A stretch of 17,120 bases of DNA from a bacterium (GTDB lineage Bacteria; JAJVIF01; JAGGVT01): NCBI GenBank assembly GCA_021157815.1, contig JAGGVT010000003.1, positions 1 through 17,120 of the forward strand. Direction: 5' to 3'. Below are positions 7,570 to 14,355 of the stretch, in pieces. A model generated the notes under the pieces. It had not been told where the DNA came from. It made no database searches and saw only the letters and a list, made by a program, of their open reading frames with translations. The translations under genes and the position numbers were made by a program. Numbering within the stretch: the stretch's first letter is position 1; each line of letters begins with the position of its first letter.

Positions 7570-9498
7570 ATGAGAACATTGCATATCGCGGTTTTGGTTT
7601 TCTTCATGTTTTTCGGGTATGCGACAGCTGATGAAACGCCCGATTATGACTACTTTTTCCTTTTCAATGGCGGTGTTTTCATTCACGAAACCGGAGAACC
7701 GTTAGAAGCATTCACGCATTTTTCTATACCGCCCAAAAAGCCGTACTCCAACATTGTCCAGATGGGTGACATGACATCCGACGGCGTTCTTATCGCGGTT
7801 TTGAAAGGTGATAACGAGCATGAATCTCGAATTGACCTCGTTCGAATTGACCCTGATTTGAAATTGACTCCGATGTTCGCGCTGATTAAAAGAGAGAAAC
7901 TTGGTGATGGATTGAAAGTTGACAGGTCATTCGGGGATTTGGATATAGACCCGCATGCAAATGAAGTTGTTTTTTCGGTCATTGAACGAGTCTCAAAAAT
8001 AGGCGCTATAACTGAAGCGGATTACTCATCGAAAATTTATCGAATGCCATTGAAAAGCGGCAGCTGTGAGACAATCGGTGAATTTGACTCTGAATGTAAA
8101 GCTGTTTCCGCCGGGGGTGGAATTGCGGCTGTTACAATTCTGACCAAATTACTTTCCGGACAACGGAACATGATAAAAATGCTTCCTCCAGATGAAACTG
8201 CATGGTTTGACATCAACGTTCAGGACCTCGACATTAAAAGCATTGATCTAAGCGATGACGGAAGATCCCTGCTTCTTCTTGGAAAAGCGCCGTCAAAGAG
8301 AAATCCATATAAACTGTTGCGGATAAAACCCTTCGGCAAATCCGGCGTTGAGGTTGACATGCTTGATGAGTTCGCTAAAACCGATGTCGGAACCGATTAC
8401 AGGCATGCTCTGTCAGGCGATTCGATTATCTTTCATCGCAAATGCGATACGCCATGGGGTGAAACATGGGTTAATTTCCTCCAGAATTCAGATAGCGCAT
8501 TGTTCCCACTTGTTCGCCCTGATCTGCAAATGGAATACACACCGCTTAAGCCACGTAAAACGGATTCAATCATACTCTCCTATGCCTTAATTTCAGATAC
8601 TGTAAACAGTATTCAGGCTAGTGGCAGGATTCAGCCATGCGGATCGAACGGCGATGAAGGCTCAGTGTTTATCGATATAATCGAAGATAATCATTCAGCA
8701 AGGGTATTTGACTGCGCTTTCAACGAATTGAAATCATGCGATATCGGCAGTGAAAACAATCTTCATGGGATTTATTATGAGAACGACAGTCTGTTCTCAA
8801 TCGCGCAGATTGAACTTGGGGAAAGGCTTCTTTCGTTTGAATCAATCTCGTACGGCAATCTGATGGAACATACCCCTTACGGTGACACCGTTCAGCGCGA
8901 CATTCATCTGGCATGGAATATCGGCGGACGAATGTTGGGCATTCAAATCCCTGAAAGCAACATGTGCATTGGCGGCGATGATGACAACCTGCACCTTGTT
9001 CTGCATTACCCGTCAAAGGGAATGTTTCCCGTTTCCGATTATTTCACGCCACTTTACATGCTCAATCGTGACAACTGGATGATAGAACATCCCAGATATC
9101 TCCCAAAAGCAAAGGAGACATCGTGCTATTTCGTCCGCTCATTCGAGGATGATGACGGCAATCTGTATTTGCTGGACTCTCTTCATTCGCGGATTGTTAA
9201 ATACAGTGAAAATCGAAAAAAACTTTCTGAACTCGGATGGCTTCCTGAAAATATGCCGCCGCTTGCATTCCCAACCGACATGGCGCTGCATAATGAGAAG
9301 CTTTACATTCTAGACCCGATAAACAGTCGCGTTGTGGTTTTCACACTGGATGGCAAACCGATTCAGGATATTCATCTCGATTCCGACTACGCATCGCTGG
9401 ATAACACTCTTTTTGGCAAAATTGATGAAACCGGCATATTTATTGTGAACCTGGATGATAAGCTGGAAATGAGGTTTGATATTGCGGGGCAGTATTAG
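7570..9498 (+). CDS. Exported beta-propeller / NHL-repeat protein
   Basis: 642 residues. The ATG directly follows the stop of the glycosyltransferase gene, with AGGAG 7 nt upstream inside that gene's last codons, so translation is coupled. Residues 1-20 are a signal peptide (hydrophobic core IAVLVFFMFFGY, cut after ATA). Residues 40-480 are rich in short beta strands and WD40/PD40-like blades, e.g. DLDIDPHANEVVFSV and SIDLSDDGRSLLLLG. The C-terminal part has two NHL-type blades: GNLYLLDSLHSRIVKYS (about 530-546) and EKLYILDPINSRVVVFTLDG (576-595). NHL propellers bind proteins or carbohydrates and are often extracytoplasmic. No catalytic motif is recognised. The coupling to a GT-C enzyme suggests a role in the same surface or periplasmic process; that is inference. 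No clear terminator follows. Confidence 0.82.
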   Translation: MRTLHIAVLVFFMFFGYATADETPDYDYFFLFNGGVFIHETGEPLEAFTHFSIPPKKPYSNIVQMGDMTSDGVLIAVLKGDNEHESRIDLVRIDPDLKLTPMFALIKREKLGDGLKVDRSFGDLDIDPHANEVVFSVIERVSKIGAITEADYSSKIYRMPLKSGSCETIGEFDSECKAVSAGGGIAAVTILTKLLSGQRNMIKMLPPDETAWFDINVQDLDIKSIDLSDDGRSLLLLGKAPSKRNPYKLLRIKPFGKSGVEVDMLDEFAKTDVGTDYRHALSGDSIIFHRKCDTPWGETWVNFLQNSDSALFPLVRPDLQMEYTPLKPRKTDSIILSYALISDTVNSIQASGRIQPCGSNGDEGSVFIDIIEDNHSARVFDCAFNELKSCDIGSENNLHGIYYENDSLFSIAQIELGERLLSFESISYGNLMEHTPYGDTVQRDIHLAWNIGGRMLGIQIPESNMCIGGDDDNLHLVLHYPSKGMFPVSDYFTPLYMLNRDNWMIEHPRYLPKAKETSCYFVRSFEDDDGNLYLLDSLHSRIVKYSENRKKLSELGWLPENMPPLAFPTDMALHNEKLYILDPINSRVVVFTLDGKPIQDIHLDSDYASLDNTLFGKIDETGIFIVNLDDKLEMRFDIAGQY

Positions 9499-9561
9499 GA
9501 TTATCGTAGGAGCGTCGCTTGTTGCCCCATGGGTTAATATGTTTTCACGAATGATGAATCT

Positions 9562-9596
9562 ATCGTAGGGGTGGGTTTTAAACCCACCCCTACGAT
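9562..9596. repeat. Perfect 35-bp palindrome
   Basis: Two 17-bp arms (starting ATCGTAGGGGTGGGTTT) flank a single central T. It lies 64 bp past the stop of the propeller gene. No T-run follows on either strand, so it is more like a palindromic intergenic repeat than a terminator, although the stem could still stall transcription or stabilise the mRNA 3' end. A third copy of the arm's first nine bases, TATCGTAGG, occurs at 9502-9510. Confidence 0.85.
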
Positions 9597-9648
9597 GTAT
9601 CGCCGCGAAAATGACATATTAAACATCGACTTCAGGGCTCATCAATTG

Positions 9649-9715
9649 TAACCCGGTGTCCCTTCACCGGGGTAATGCGTGAATCAGCCAATTTCACGGG
9701 AAAATAAATTCCCGT
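9649..9715. repeat. Two adjacent hairpins in the propeller-htrA gap
   Basis: Hairpin 1 at 9649-9674: TAACCCGGTG and CACCGGGGTA pair at nine of ten positions around a 6-nt loop. Hairpin 2 at 9696-9715: ACGGGAA / TTCCCGT, 7-bp stem, loop AATAAA. With the palindrome at 9562-9596 they make three stem-loops in about 155 bp. The gap 9499-9814 contains no gene I can support; these hairpins and the promoter candidate at 9743-9771 are its only features. Confidence 0.6.
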
Positions 9716-9742
9716 ATAAACACACTCTTCAAAACACCGATA

Positions 9743-9771
9743 TTGAACTTGCATGACTCTGGCTGTATCTT
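9743..9771 (+). promoter_or_regulatory. Promoter candidate for the HtrA-like gene
   Basis: -35 TTGAAC (9743-9748), 17-bp spacer, -10 TATCTT (9766-9771), predicting a start about 37 nt before the ATG at 9815. An overlapping alternative pairs TTGCAT (9749-9754) with TAAAAT (9771-9776), spacer 16. Each is only a partial consensus match. No heat-shock or SigE-type consensus was recognised. Confidence 0.35.
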
Positions 9772-9814
9772 AAAATAATGATTTCAATAACAATATAGAC
9801 AAGGGATGATATAA

Positions 9815-11380
9815 ATGAAAAACATGAGAAATTTTAACCAACCGCCAGAAAGAAAATCATTTTCATGGATTGCGACTCTTCTGGTTTTCGGGCTTTTATG
9901 CATCGGAATCGGATTTGTGATTTCCGCTAATTTCAACGCGATTCCTGAAACTCGCGCTGATAATATTGCGACAGCTGCAAGTTCACCGCAAAGAATCCAA
10001 GATGAAGGGACGAATATTCTCCGTCAAACACAGGAAAGTTTCCGCTCGATTGTATCAATAGCAAAACCGGCTGTTGTTACAATTGAGACCAAAAAAGAAG
10101 CTATGTCGTCGCCGTTTAATATCAGGCCTCATATCGGACCTGACGACAACTTCTATTTCTTCGACCCGTACAAGCGTGATGATAAGAACAAATCTAATGA
10201 TGAAAAAGATTATGCTATCACCGGCGGAAGCGGCTTTTTCGTTTCACCTGACGGCTATATTCTGACCAACAATCATGTGGTTGACAAAGCTGTTGAGATT
10301 ACCGTAATCACTGAAGACCAGAACAGTTACGACGCTGAACTTGTCGGCACTGACCCTATGACTGATGTGGCTCTTTTAAAAATCGCAAACACTCACTCAT
10401 TCCCCTATCTTGAACTTGGAAACAGTGAAAACGCGTATATTGGCGACTGGGTAATCGCAATCGGAAGCCCAATCAGGCTGGCGCAGACTGTAACAGTCGG
10501 AGTTGTTTCCGGCAAGAATCGCGAGGATGTTCATGTCGGCGGTATCGATTACTCGAATTTTATCCAGACAGACGCGGCAATCAATTTCGGAAATTCAGGC
10601 GGGCCGCTTCTTGATATTAACGGAAAAGTAATTGGAATAAACTCTGCTATTGCCGGTGGCGCGAATATCACCGGGATTGGCTTCGCGATTCCATCCAACC
10701 TTGCGAAATTTGCCTATGAAAATCTTAAATCCCACGGTGAGGTCGTTCGAGCGTGGATTGGAGTTACCATTCAGCCTGTTGATTCCGACATGGCTCTCCA
10801 TTTCGGACTGGATAAGCCAATGGGAGCATTGGTGAATACCATTGTTGACGGTGATCCCGCGGAACAAGCGGGATTGAGAATTGGAGATCTCATACTGGAA
10901 ATTGACAACGAGGAAGTTACATCACCGGCAATGCTCAGCAGGATAATCGCTGAAAAGGAAGTTGGAAAACCAATTGAATTCAAAGTTCTTCGAAATAAAA
11001 AGCGCATGACGTTCAAGGTTACTCCATCACGCCGTCCTGCTGATGTTTCAGCAAAACTTGAAAACAAACCCGTTGAGAAGGAATCCCCGATCGGGCTTAG
11101 TATCACTGAACTGACAGAAAGAGTACGAAAGGAGCTCAAAGTGCCTGAGAACATAGATGGCGTTATGATTACAAAGGTAAAAAAGAACTCCATAGCTGCT
11201 GATAAAATGCTTTTTATCTATGACATCATTTCCGAGGTTGACAATGTTAAGATAAAATCGATTTCCGATTATGAAAATGCACTTAAAAATGCTGATAATG
11301 TCGCCCTGATAAAAATATTCCGCCAGAATGTCGCGGGAAGCGGATGGACAAGTTTGTATATTGCTGTACCTCTGGATTAG
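9815..11380 (+). CDS. htrA: HtrA/DegP-family serine protease with two PDZ domains, membrane-anchored
   Basis: 521 residues, slightly longer than typical DegP/DegQ. It is a periplasmic quality-control protease/chaperone. Residues 16-40 (WIATLLVFGLLCIGIGFVI core, preceded by R13-K14) form an uncleaved anchor or signal. The trypsin-like domain (about 80-305) has the full triad: H154 in LTNNHVVD, D184 in TDVALLKI, S261 in NFGNSGGPLL, plus the QTVTVGVVSG strand. PDZ1 (about 308-405: RAWIGVTIQ, GDPAEQAGLRIGDLILEID) and a more divergent PDZ2 (about 425-515: IGLSITELTERV, IDGVMITKV, LFIYDIISEVDN) follow. An insert rich in Phe, Asp and Lys (about 98-132) takes the place of the LA loop. The start has AAGGG about 10 nt upstream; a second ATG at 9824 is possible. 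It is monocistronic, with a promoter candidate at 9743-9771 and a terminator at 11414-11441. Family assignment is certain; the DegP/DegQ/DegS subtype is not. Confidence 0.95.
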   Translation: MKNMRNFNQPPERKSFSWIATLLVFGLLCIGIGFVISANFNAIPETRADNIATAASSPQRIQDEGTNILRQTQESFRSIVSIAKPAVVTIETKKEAMSSPFNIRPHIGPDDNFYFFDPYKRDDKNKSNDEKDYAITGGSGFFVSPDGYILTNNHVVDKAVEITVITEDQNSYDAELVGTDPMTDVALLKIANTHSFPYLELGNSENAYIGDWVIAIGSPIRLAQTVTVGVVSGKNREDVHVGGIDYSNFIQTDAAINFGNSGGPLLDINGKVIGINSAIAGGANITGIGFAIPSNLAKFAYENLKSHGEVVRAWIGVTIQPVDSDMALHFGLDKPMGALVNTIVDGDPAEQAGLRIGDLILEIDNEEVTSPAMLSRIIAEKEVGKPIEFKVLRNKKRMTFKVTPSRRPADVSAKLENKPVEKESPIGLSITELTERVRKELKVPENIDGVMITKVKKNSIAADKMLFIYDIISEVDNVKIKSISDYENALKNADNVALIKIFRQNVAGSGWTSLYIAVPLD

Positions 11381-11413
11381 AAATGAGTTGATATATCGAC
11401 TCCCCCCCTTAAT

Positions 11414-11441
11414 CCCCCCGCGAGCGGGGGGAGTTTTTTTT
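11414..11441 (+). terminator. Rho-independent terminator of the HtrA gene
   Basis: CCCCCCG-CGAG-CGGGGGG forms a 7-bp all-GC stem with a tetraloop, followed by AG and eight T (11434-11441). It lies 34 nt after the HtrA stop. A second C-run upstream (11402-11408) could pair instead with the same G-run, extending to ACTCCCCC/GGGGGAGT. It is a very strong intrinsic terminator. Confidence 0.85.
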
Positions 11442-11455
11442 GCACTATAAACAAT

Positions 11456-11667
11456 GGCTCTTCAATAAATCGTGTGGGTTAAGTTTAGATTGAGTAAAAA
11501 AAGGGGATTGTCCCAACCAAGTGAATAAACACAGTATAAATAAGGGGTTACAGCATAGTATATTGATAACATCAGATTTGAAGCCTCATGTGGACGTACC
11601 CCGTTATCGGGAAATGCCCTTTTTTTTTACGGGAGGGCAAATAACCCACACAGTTTATTGAAGCGCC
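11456..11667. mobile_element. Non-autonomous MITE-like element, 212 bp, with TIRs and 8-bp target duplication
   Basis: The ends at 11456-11481 and 11642-11667 are inverted repeats matching at 23 of 26 positions; both start GGC, then share CTTCAATAAA and GTGTGGGTTA. Directly outside both ends is the identical octamer TAAACAAT (11448-11455 and 11668-11675), the expected target-site duplication. A second, nested inverted pair lies inside: GTAAAAAAAGGGGATT (11494-11509) against 11613-11630 (AATGCCC then nine T, AC). A shorter GGGGTTAC/GTACCCC pair is also seen, so the element as a whole can fold back. There is no open frame for a transposase, so mobilisation would need one in trans. The 8-bp duplication is compatible with several IS families; the parent family cannot be named from this copy alone. 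It sits between the HtrA terminator and a tandem array, in a 545-bp gap. Confidence 0.85.
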
Positions 11668-11716
11668 TAAACAATATATCTGATCTATTACTATCGATGG
11701 TGAGAAACAACACTCT

Positions 11717-11823
11717 CCCTCCCCGCTTGTCGAAGACCCTGAGCGTAGCCGAACGGGTCGAAGACCCTGAGCGTAGCCGAACGGGTCGAAGACCCTGAGC
11801 GTAGCCGAACGGGTTGGGGAGGG
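11717..11823. repeat. 28-bp tandem repeat, three identical copies, bracketed by inverted C/G blocks
   Basis: Units begin at 11729, 11757 and 11785 (GTCGAAGACCCTGAGCGTAG, then CCGAACGG), 28 bp each with no differences seen. The array is bracketed by CCCTCCCC (11717-11724) and GGGGAGGG (11816-11823), which could close a stem. Each unit holds an internal imperfect inverted repeat (ACCC...GGGT). The ORF readable through it on the minus strand is an artefact. No spacers occur, so it is not a CRISPR array. The rest of 11824-11925 is a short G-rich/T-rich stretch with a possible -10 box. Confidence 0.88.
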
Positions 11824-11892
11824 CTGGGGCTGGGGCTTCTTTTTTGCGATACTTTTAAAACAGGCTCTAAAGCGCAGTGCTTTTCGGTATGA

Positions 11893-11898
11893 TATAAT
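11893..11898 (+). promoter_or_regulatory. Possible -10 box for the TPR-lipoprotein operon
   Basis: An exact TATAAT sits 28 bp before the ATG at 11926. The hexamer 17 bp upstream (AAGCGC) is not a -35 match, so the call rests on the -10 alone. Because of the HtrA terminator and the repeat-rich gap, a promoter is expected in this stretch. Confidence 0.3.
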
Positions 11899-11925
11899 CC
11901 TGCTTGTCTTGTATGGACATACATT

Positions 11926-12549
11926 ATGCGAATACTGACTGTTGCATATCTGATTTTCATTCTTCTTTTCATGGTTTCATGCCAGGAAACATCACGAACA
12001 TCGCCTGACAGATTTGATCCTGAAAAACGCGCGCAAATGACTCAGGAGGCAGCGGCTTTTCTCAGATTAAGCGAACTTCATTTCACGAATGGATACAGGG
12101 AATATGGACTAGCGGATCTCAAGCGCGCGTTTATGAAAAACCCGTACGACCAGGAATCATTTGTTCGTGTAACCAAAATCCTGGAAGATGAGGAAGACTG
12201 GGAAACGCTGGTTGATTTTTTCAATTACGCCATCTACAAGTACGGCGCTCACGCGATTCTATACAGGAACGTCGGGATATGCTATTACAGAATCGGTGAA
12301 TACCACAAGGCGGCGAATTCATTCAGATTCGCTGTCGCGCTGGAATCAATCAATCCCCAGAATTATGTCTATCTCGCTCAGACATACGAGAAACTCAATA
12401 AACCTGAGGATGCTTTAAGCACATGGAAACTCCTTTTGATTATTCTTGACAGATTGCCCATGGCACAAAACTCACAAGAATTTCGCGAACAAGCCGAAAC
12501 AAATAAGGAAAAGTTGGAACGTTCGATGGGCATCGCCCCATCCGGTTGA
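11926..12549 (+). CDS. TPR-containing lipoprotein
   Basis: 207 residues. Residues 1-18 are a signal sequence ending in MVSC, so C19 is the likely lipidated residue (Met at -3 is unusual but tolerated). The mature part has TPR-like helical pairs: about 42-74 (ELHFTNGYREYGLADLKRAF), 90-108, 111-142 (ILYRNVGICYYRIGEYHKAA) and 146-177 (YVYLAQTYEKLNKPEDALST). It is likely an outer- or inner-membrane-tethered scaffold in the periplasm, in the manner of BamD/NlpI-like TPR lipoproteins, but it is not recognisably one of them. The Shine-Dalgarno is weak (GGA about 10 nt upstream). The gene ends 13 nt before the start of the next, so they form an operon. Confidence 0.85.
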   Translation: MRILTVAYLIFILLFMVSCQETSRTSPDRFDPEKRAQMTQEAAAFLRLSELHFTNGYREYGLADLKRAFMKNPYDQESFVRVTKILEDEEDWETLVDFFNYAIYKYGAHAILYRNVGICYYRIGEYHKAANSFRFAVALESINPQNYVYLAQTYEKLNKPEDALSTWKLLLIILDRLPMAQNSQEFREQAETNKEKLERSMGIAPSG

Positions 12550-12562
12550 CAGGAGTTATACC

Positions 12563-12901
12563 ATGGCTCTTATCATAATGTACGCTTTGATGATTTTCGA
12601 TCTTATGATGACACTCATGCATCATGAGCAGGCCGGTGAACTTAATCCAATGTTCGCTAAAATCCTTGCCGGCCAACCAATGATTTTTATCTACCTGAAA
12701 CTTACTTTTAATTCAGTCGCCGCGCTTGGAATTCTGATACTCTTGAAATACCGCCCTTTCATGGGAAAATTATTTGCGTTTATTGGAATGATTATTTACG
12801 CTCTTGTGGCATATCTTCATTTGGAAGTTTATAGAATAAACAACGGGCAAACTCCCCTTCTGCCGGATGTAGTATCATTCATTGACCATTTAATATATTG
12901 A
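12563..12901 (+). CDS. Small three-helix membrane protein, DUF5658-like
   Basis: 112 residues from the ATG at 12563, chosen because AGGAG (12551-12555) lies 7 nt before it; a longer frame from 12446 would overlap the upstream gene by 104 nt and lacks such a site. Three hydrophobic helices are visible: about 2-19, 41-62 and 67-88. The segment D13-x-x-x-T, then G25-E26-L-N28-P29, matches the D..LT..L..G..E.NP pattern I associate with the DUF5658 family of small inner-membrane proteins, whose function is unknown. The C-terminus (91-112) is a short polar tail. It is co-transcribed with the TPR lipoprotein. It ends 11 bp from the convergent radical SAM gene, with no terminator visible between them. 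Confidence 0.75.
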   Translation: MALIIMYALMIFDLMMTLMHHEQAGELNPMFAKILAGQPMIFIYLKLTFNSVAALGILILLKYRPFMGKLFAFIGMIIYALVAYLHLEVYRINNGQTPLLPDVVSFIDHLIY

Positions 12902-12912
12902 TTATTGTTTGA

Positions 12913-14355
12913 TCATTTAGCGATTATTTTTCTTCGAGTGGCATGGTTTATTTCGAGAAATGCCCTGCGAAGAGCACGCAACTCATAAGGTGTTGAATAG
13001 ATTCCGTTTCGCCAGCGATATTTCGCGATTGGTATCATCAATCCAACAAGCCATGAGCATTTCCCGTTTTGCGGATATACATTTTCCTCACGATAATGCG
13101 CACAGGAGAGTACTGTCTGGAATTCCCGGATTTTTCTTATATGTGAATTATTCAACCAGTCCGATTTTGAACCTGTCAATGAATGTGTATCCCATGGTGG
13201 TTCGCCCCAACCCTCCCATGTATCGGGAAACATGGCATGGGATGCGTATGCATCGTCAGTCGAATAAGGCGTGTATCGATAAAGCATCACAGTGCCTGAT
13301 GGTGTAATCGATTTCAATTTGCGAATAAGATTAAAACTCCGTTCGATATCCTTTTGCGGATTCGGCGGATATCCAAGCGTTATTGAATAATCGGGAATTA
13401 ATCCGTGCATGTAGCATTTTTCAGCAAACTCAAGGAATTGGTTTTGAGATTCATCTTTTAAAATGCCGCTGAGGATATCATCATCGCCTGATTCAATTCC
13501 CACAAACACACGGCTGAATCCGCTATTAACCAGAAGCCGCCATTCATCATCGGAGTAGTTCAGAAGTTCATCCGCGCGCGCCATCGACATCCATTTAATT
13601 CGAATATCATGCCTCAGTATCTGCTCCGCTATTTCAAGCATTCTTGATGGTTGGACAAAAGGAGAGTTATCCAAAAATTCAATGCCATCGATTCCAAACC
13701 TGCCTGTAAGAAACAGTATTTCATCCATTACCTGCTCTGGCGGTTTTGAAATCCATTTATGGTCGAATGATTTATTCACAGCGCAAAAGGCGCATGAGTA
13801 AGGGCAGCCGTAACTTGTGTGGATATTCGCAACCCTGTTTCCCATAAGCGTTTTGACGATATATTTTTCAAAGTCGATTAAATCCAGTGCGGGTGATGGT
13901 ATCCCATTGTTAAGATTTCCGTTGATGATTTTCGATTCGCTTATTTCCCCATTTTGAATTGACCTTGCTATGTTCACGACAGCATCCTCGCCGGGACCAG
14001 TGACAACGTAATTGGCAAGGTCAGATTTTGCCGCCAGTTTTGGCCATAAAGACGGATGGTATCCGCCCCATACAAGCGGCAATTCAGGATTGATTGTTTT
14101 AATCTGTTTCGCGATTCGAATTGCTTCCGCGGATTGAAGTCCGGTGAAAGAGCTTATACCCGCGAAAAGCGCGCCATTGAGGAGTTCTCTTAGTTCATGG
14201 TTAGATGGTTTATCGATATGATAATCAATTATTTTTATTTCGTAATTATCATTTCGTAATGCTGATGCGAGTTGTAGAAGATTCAAAGGTGTGCGGAATC
14301 CACCGTGCAAGGTGGCACGCGGTTGTATGAGAATGATTTTTTTTCGATTACTCAT
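12913..14355 (-). CDS. Cobalamin-binding-type (B12) radical SAM enzyme
   Basis: 480 residues. The N-terminal ~140 residues form a Rossmann-like B12-binding-type domain (KKIILIQPRA, LLQLASALR, EIKIIDYH, FAGISSFTG, LVWGGYHPSLWP, YVVTGPGEDAV). The core radical SAM domain has C184-P-Y-S-C188-A-F-C191 for the [4Fe-4S] cluster, VFVGIESGDDDIL (about 283-295) for SAM binding, and GIDGIEFLDNS typical of the barrel. The B12-ligand motif D-x-H-x-x-G is not present, so cobalamin may be bound without a lower histidine ligand or not at all. A C-terminal ~130-residue region is unassigned. Relatives methylate, cyclise or otherwise modify lipids and natural products; the substrate here is unknown. The ATG overlaps the stop of the GT-C gene by 8 nt (ATGAGTAA), so it is the last gene of the operon. 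Confidence 0.88.
   Translation of the reverse strand: MSNRKKIILIQPRATLHGGFRTPLNLLQLASALRNDNYEIKIIDYHIDKPSNHELRELLNGALFAGISSFTGLQSAEAIRIAKQIKTINPELPLVWGGYHPSLWPKLAAKSDLANYVVTGPGEDAVVNIARSIQNGEISESKIINGNLNNGIPSPALDLIDFEKYIVKTLMGNRVANIHTSYGCPYSCAFCAVNKSFDHKWISKPPEQVMDEILFLTGRFGIDGIEFLDNSPFVQPSRMLEIAEQILRHDIRIKWMSMARADELLNYSDDEWRLLVNSGFSRVFVGIESGDDDILSGILKDESQNQFLEFAEKCYMHGLIPDYSITLGYPPNPQKDIERSFNLIRKLKSITPSGTVMLYRYTPYSTDDAYASHAMFPDTWEGWGEPPWDTHSLTGSKSDWLNNSHIRKIREFQTVLSCAHYREENVYPQNGKCSWLVGLMIPIAKYRWRNGIYSTPYELRALRRAFLEINHATRRKIIAK

Noticed and set aside
9562-9596. Intrinsic terminator of the propeller gene
   Set aside because: A perfect stem, but no T-run follows on either strand and the loop is a single base.
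11729-11812. CRISPR array
   Set aside because: Three repeats directly abut each other with no unique spacers, and no cas gene is present.
11691-11972. 93-codon minus-strand frame through the 28-bp tandem array
   Set aside because: Because 28 is not a multiple of 3, the repeats read in different frames along it; codon use is poor and there is no ribosome site. It is an artefact of the repeats.
12446-12562. Longer start for the DUF5658-like protein
   Set aside because: Overlaps the TPR-lipoprotein gene by 104 nt and lacks a ribosome site; the ATG at 12563 has AGGAG at the right distance.
12902-12912. Bidirectional terminator in the convergent 11-bp gap
   Set aside because: No stable stem can be drawn around it; only a short TGATCA palindrome is present.
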